30,204 bases of DNA. Origin: a virus. Position 1 is the first letter of the stretch. The number at the start of each line of letters is the position of its first letter. The position numbers were made by a program, and so were the translations under genes. A model generated the notes under the pieces. It saw nothing but the letters and a program-made list of their open reading frames with translations, made no database searches and was not told where the DNA came from. Of the stretch, positions 27,893 to 30,204 are shown in pieces. The DNA is taken from positions 1 through 30,204 of the IMG/VR virus record IMGVR_UViG_3300028287_000020; one strand, given 5' to 3'.

Positions 27893-28013
27893 TCTAATCA
27901 TTGTTACCATAATGGTACTATATATGCTCCGCAGGGAATACCTTCGCTGCCAAGCGTTAGAGAAAATACTGAAAAGATATGAAGACGATACTACGAAAAA
28001 GAAAACACATTAG
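27885..28013 (+). CDS. Small single-span membrane protein, 42 aa
   Basis: A 42-codon gene from the ATG at 27885 to TAG at 28011-28013. Its N-terminus is a clean membrane segment (MISLIIVTIMVLYML), followed by a basic helix (RREYLRCQALEKILKRYE) and a Lys/Thr-rich end. It would sit in the inner membrane with the basic part in the cytoplasm. It overlaps the preceding frame by 8 nt and the following gene by 35 nt. No family is recognised. Confidence 0.5.
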   Translation: MISLIIVTIMVLYMLRREYLRCQALEKILKRYEDDTTKKKTH

Positions 28014-28173
28014 AGAACTACAGAAGTTTCTGGAGATGCTAATGATTGACAATGTGAACCTGTCTATACAGGCAAGTAGATTCGGTTGGAGTACAGAGTT
28101 GCAAGACACGATTACCAACAACGCTCTACTCATACGCAAATACCAAAGAAGACTACGACTAATTAGAATGTAA
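27979..28173 (+). CDS. Small basic protein, 64 aa
   Basis: A 64-aa protein from the ATG at 27979. It is strongly basic (ILRKRKHIRELQKFLEM, then IRKYQRRLRLIRM), helical, and has no Cys. DNA or RNA binding is possible by charge alone. It overlaps the membrane-protein gene by 35 nt and the next gene by one base (TAATG at 28171-28175). No family is recognised. Confidence 0.5.
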   Translation: MKTILRKRKHIRELQKFLEMLMIDNVNLSIQASRFGWSTELQDTITNNALLIRKYQRRLRLIRM

Positions 28174-28409
28174 TGGAAAGTAAAAGCTCAAATGTCCTAA
28201 TCAATAGGAACAACCTAAACAACCTCTTTGAGTTGTTAGTACAAGTACACTTAAGAGGGCAACTCTCAAGAGATGAACAAGCCTTCGTGAGGAACTTCAT
28301 AGAACTACCAGATGCTCCTACACGGGAGAACAGACAGGCTCGTAGAGCTAACACCCAAGCAATCAAGAAGCTATTTAGAGAAGAGGCTAAACGCAAGAGA
28401 GAAGAGTAG
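28173..28409 (+). CDS. Hypothetical protein preceding the terminase genes, 78 aa
   Basis: A 78-aa helical protein starting in TAATG. The first half is uncharged-polar and Leu-rich (NRNNLNNLFELLVQVHLRG), the second half basic (RENRQARRANTQAIKKLFRE), ending KRKREE. The basic C-terminal helix could bind DNA. A 29-base gap separates it from the small terminase gene. No family is recognised; an accessory packaging role is possible from location only. Confidence 0.5.
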   Translation: MESKSSNVLINRNNLNNLFELLVQVHLRGQLSRDEQAFVRNFIELPDAPTRENRQARRANTQAIKKLFREEAKRKREE

Positions 28410-28438
28410 GTTAACATTATAAACAATAACGATTTATA

Positions 28439-28744
28439 ATGGGATTCAAGAAAGGAGAGGTAAGTAATCCAAAGGGAAGACCAAAGGGTAAACCCAACAA
28501 GACTACTGCCGAGATCAGAGATGCATACCAAAAGTTAGTAGAGGATAACCTTACTAATATGACCGAGTGGCTTGTACAAGTTGCAGCAGAGAATCCAGAG
28601 AGAGCGATGGACTTGATGCTCAAGTTAAGTGAGTATATGATTCCTAAACTTGCGAGGCAAGAGGTTACAGGTGCAGATGGTGCAGACTTATTCAAGAACA
28701 TTAAGTTTGAGTTTGGTACACCAATCAATGAAAGAGACGAATGA
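28439..28744 (+). CDS. terS: Small terminase subunit (putative)
   Basis: A 101-aa protein. Its N-terminus, GFKKGEVSNPKGRPKGKPNK, is the Gly/Lys/Pro arm of a DUF5681-like group of phage proteins found just before terminase large subunits; residues 22-75 are helical (AEIRDAYQKLVEDNLTNM), and the end is a polar strand (GTPINERDE). It would recognise the packaging site on phage DNA and stimulate the large subunit. It overlaps the large subunit gene by ATGA (28741-28744). Assignment comes from position and the N-terminal motif; it is short for a terminase small subunit. Confidence 0.65.
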   Translation: MGFKKGEVSNPKGRPKGKPNKTTAEIRDAYQKLVEDNLTNMTEWLVQVAAENPERAMDLMLKLSEYMIPKLARQEVTGADGADLFKNIKFEFGTPINERDE

Positions 28745-29958
28745 CAGTAACAGGGTTCAACCCTCATAAGGTTCAAGCAGAACTATTACAATCTATTGTA
28801 GGGGGTAATGAGAAGTACCACATAGCTTCCATAGGAAGGCAGTTCGGTAAGTCTATGATGGGTATGAACCTTGCATTGTATTGGGGCTTCAACAATAGCC
28901 CCTGTAAGATACTATGGGTATCACCTGTATACTCACAAGCGAACAAGGTGCAGAAAGAGTTGATGTCTGCTATTGCAGCCTCTGGAATAGTCAAGTCTAA
29001 TAATTACTCCTCTTCGGAGTTGGAACTAAAGAACGGCAGTACCATCTACTTCCGTAGTGCAGAAAGATACGATAACATAAGGGGTATGACTTTGGACTAT
29101 GCCATCATAGATGAGGCAGCGTTCATTAAAGACGATGCTTGGAGTGAGGCTATCAAGCCGACCCTACTTGTAAGAGGTAAGAAAGTATTATTCATCTCTA
29201 CACCTAAAGGTAAGAATTGGTTCTACGAGTTATTCCAATATGGGCAGAGTGAAGACTACCCTAACTACAAATCCTATAAGGGCAGTTCATACGACACACC
29301 CTTTATCTCACAGGAGGAGATAGACGATGCCAAGAGAACAGTTCCAGAACTTATATTCAAGCAAGAGTATTTAGCAGAGTTCATAGATGGTGGTGGCGAG
29401 GTCTTCGCTAACATAGATCAATGCACATTCCCTTCTTACCCTAAACCACAAGGTAGGGTATTCGCAGGATTGGATATAGGTAAGCAAGAGGACTACACAG
29501 TTCTTACACTAATGGATTCTAAAGGTAGGGTTGTAGACATCTATAGGGACAATAAGAACCAATGGAGTGTAATGATTGCGGAGGTAGTGAAGAGGGTTAG
29601 GCAGTTCAATGCCTCTTTGATGGTTGAGGTGAATGGTGTAGGTGACCCTATCTTTGAGCAGATAAAGAGTCAGTATGCAAACACCCATCCATTTGTTACT
29701 ACGAACAAAAGCAAGAACGAAATCATAGAGGGGCTTATATTGGACTTTAACGAGGCGAGTGTACACATACCATCAAAAGAATTATTCAGTCCCTTATATA
29801 GCGAGTTAAGCTACTTCACATACGAGTATAGCCCAAAGACACGAAGCATTAGATACGGACACCCTACAGGACTACACGATGACACGGTAATAAGCCTGTC
29901 ATTATGCAACTACAATAGAAAGAAGAACAAGACATATGGCACATACGCAGTTAGGTAA
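28741..29958 (+). CDS. terL: Terminase large subunit
   Basis: A 405-aa DNA-packaging motor. The ATPase half has Walker A GRQFGKS (32-38), Walker B YAIIDEA (120-126, Asp124-Glu125) and the coupling motif STP (153-155). The nuclease half has AGLDIGKQEDYT (242-253, Asp245), VEVNGVG (295-301, Glu297) and HDDTVISL (379-386), the three acidic positions of an RNase H-like nuclease. It docks on the portal, pumps DNA into the prohead and cuts the concatemer. The length is full for the compact terminase families. It is coupled to the small subunit by ATGA and overlaps the next gene by 23 nt. Confidence 0.95.
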   Translation: MTVTGFNPHKVQAELLQSIVGGNEKYHIASIGRQFGKSMMGMNLALYWGFNNSPCKILWVSPVYSQANKVQKELMSAIAASGIVKSNNYSSSELELKNGSTIYFRSAERYDNIRGMTLDYAIIDEAAFIKDDAWSEAIKPTLLVRGKKVLFISTPKGKNWFYELFQYGQSEDYPNYKSYKGSSYDTPFISQEEIDDAKRTVPELIFKQEYLAEFIDGGGEVFANIDQCTFPSYPKPQGRVFAGLDIGKQEDYTVLTLMDSKGRVVDIYRDNKNQWSVMIAEVVKRVRQFNASLMVEVNGVGDPIFEQIKSQYANTHPFVTTNKSKNEIIEGLILDFNEASVHIPSKELFSPLYSELSYFTYEYSPKTRSIRYGHPTGLHDDTVISLSLCNYNRKKNKTYGTYAVR

Positions 29959-30204
29959 GGAGGTAAAGGTTATACTACCAGAGAGTGCAAGGGAGCTGAC
30001 TATAGAGCAGTACCAAAAGTTCCTCAAGGTTGAGGGAGATGAAACCTTTACAATGCTCAAGGCATTAGAGATATTCGCTAACATACCTCTCAAGGTAGCC
30101 TATGCTATGAAGGCAGATGACATAATGGATATTGGCAATAGCATCTTTACAATGATAGGTGCTAAACACCCACTCACAAGAAGGGTAACCTTTAGAGGCA
30201 GAGA
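29936..30204 (+). CDS. Conserved phage protein, 3'-truncated by the window edge
   Basis: The gene starts at the ATG at 29936, overlapping the terminase by 23 nt, and is open to the end of the window (89 codons and two bases). The visible part, VKVILPESARELTIEQYQKF, then FTMLKALEIFANIPLKVAYA and DDIMDIGNSIFTMIGAK, is predicted helical. The LPES..ELT..QYQ.FL start is a pattern I know from proteins next to terminase or tail genes in Bacteroidetes phages, where a tail-assembly-chaperone role is sometimes proposed. The end is missing, so I claim no more than a conserved phage protein. Confidence 0.7.
   Translation, partial: MAHTQLGKEVKVILPESARELTIEQYQKFLKVEGDETFTMLKALEIFANIPLKVAYAMKADDIMDIGNSIFTMIGAKHPLTRRVTFRGR

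Noticed and set aside
1-30204. tRNA genes, CRISPR arrays, insertion sequences, integrase or attachment site
   Set aside because: I looked for cloverleaf-like segments, regularly spaced repeats, transposase or integrase motifs (DDE, tyrosine recombinase R-H-R-Y) and found none that I could support.
1-30204. Terminal redundancy suggesting a complete circular genome
   Set aside because: The first and last stretches of the window show no shared sequence, and both end genes are cut, so the window is a piece of a larger genome or an arbitrary cut of a circular one.

Overview
The window is part of a tailed bacteriophage genome (siphovirus-type tail genes, HK97-like head genes), most likely infecting a member of the Bacteroidetes, probably a flavobacterium. 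The case rests on four things. Candidate promoters fit the Bacteroidetes form TTG-N18/19-TAnnTTTG. Most starts lack a clear Shine-Dalgarno sequence. The DNA is AT-rich. Many proteins belong to sets I recognise from Bacteroidetes phages (XkdF-like protease, DUF6712-like connector, the tail proteins, small Cys proteins). No integrase, excisionase, CI-like repressor, tRNA or CRISPR array was seen, so an obligately lytic lifestyle fits but is not proven, because the window is not a complete genome: the genes at both ends run off the edge.

Layout. (1) 1-6191: tail module, with a truncated structural protein, a gp10-like tail-completion protein, two large distal-tail proteins, a 43-aa gene and the tape measure. 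(2) 6191-12897: head module, with an XkdF-type protease, a scaffold-like acidic protein flanked by two helical proteins, the major capsid protein, a probable tail-tube protein, the portal with an extra C-terminal domain, and a connector. An antisense 74-aa acidic gene with its own promoter sits just before the capsid gene. (3) 12887-17217: a small conserved protein, two tandem paralogous carbohydrate-binding/LamG-like adhesins and small conserved genes. (4) 17214-18856: lysis module, with an M15 peptidase endolysin and several membrane proteins. (5) 18857-19091: a non-coding AT-rich junction with stacked hairpins, four 12-bp direct repeats and a promoter. (6) 19092-25173: early DNA-metabolism genes: DUF3310, RusA-like resolvase, C5-cytosine methyltransferase, SSB-like protein, DnaB-like ATPase, DnaA-domain-IV-like protein, a sigma factor and a PD-(D/E)XK nuclease-like protein. 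(7) 25174-28409: a second early/accessory block: a cysteine-rich protein, a PP-loop (CysH-like) protein, a RecE-like exonuclease, an HNH protein and several tiny genes. (8) 28439-30204: packaging (small and large terminase) and a truncated gene.

How it fits together. Apart from the one antisense gene, everything reads rightward, and most junctions are ATGA, TAATG, GTGA or longer overlaps, meaning long co-translated operons. Three candidate promoters (one antisense at the capsid junction, two before early blocks) share a TTTGTG-TAnnTTnG signature and look like host-sigma promoters. I found no such promoter before the capsid, tail-tube or tail genes, while the phage encodes a sigma-like protein, so late transcription may depend on that protein. 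Hairpin terminators bracket the capsid and tail-tube genes individually. DNA replication appears to use host polymerase and primase, with phage SSB-like, DnaB-like and DnaA-like proteins; no polymerase or primase gene is visible.

The most interesting points are the antisense acidic gene before the capsid gene, the iteron-like AT-rich junction, the SSB-type C-terminal tips on both the SSB-like and the helicase-like protein, the CysH-like PP-loop protein and the tandem adhesins.
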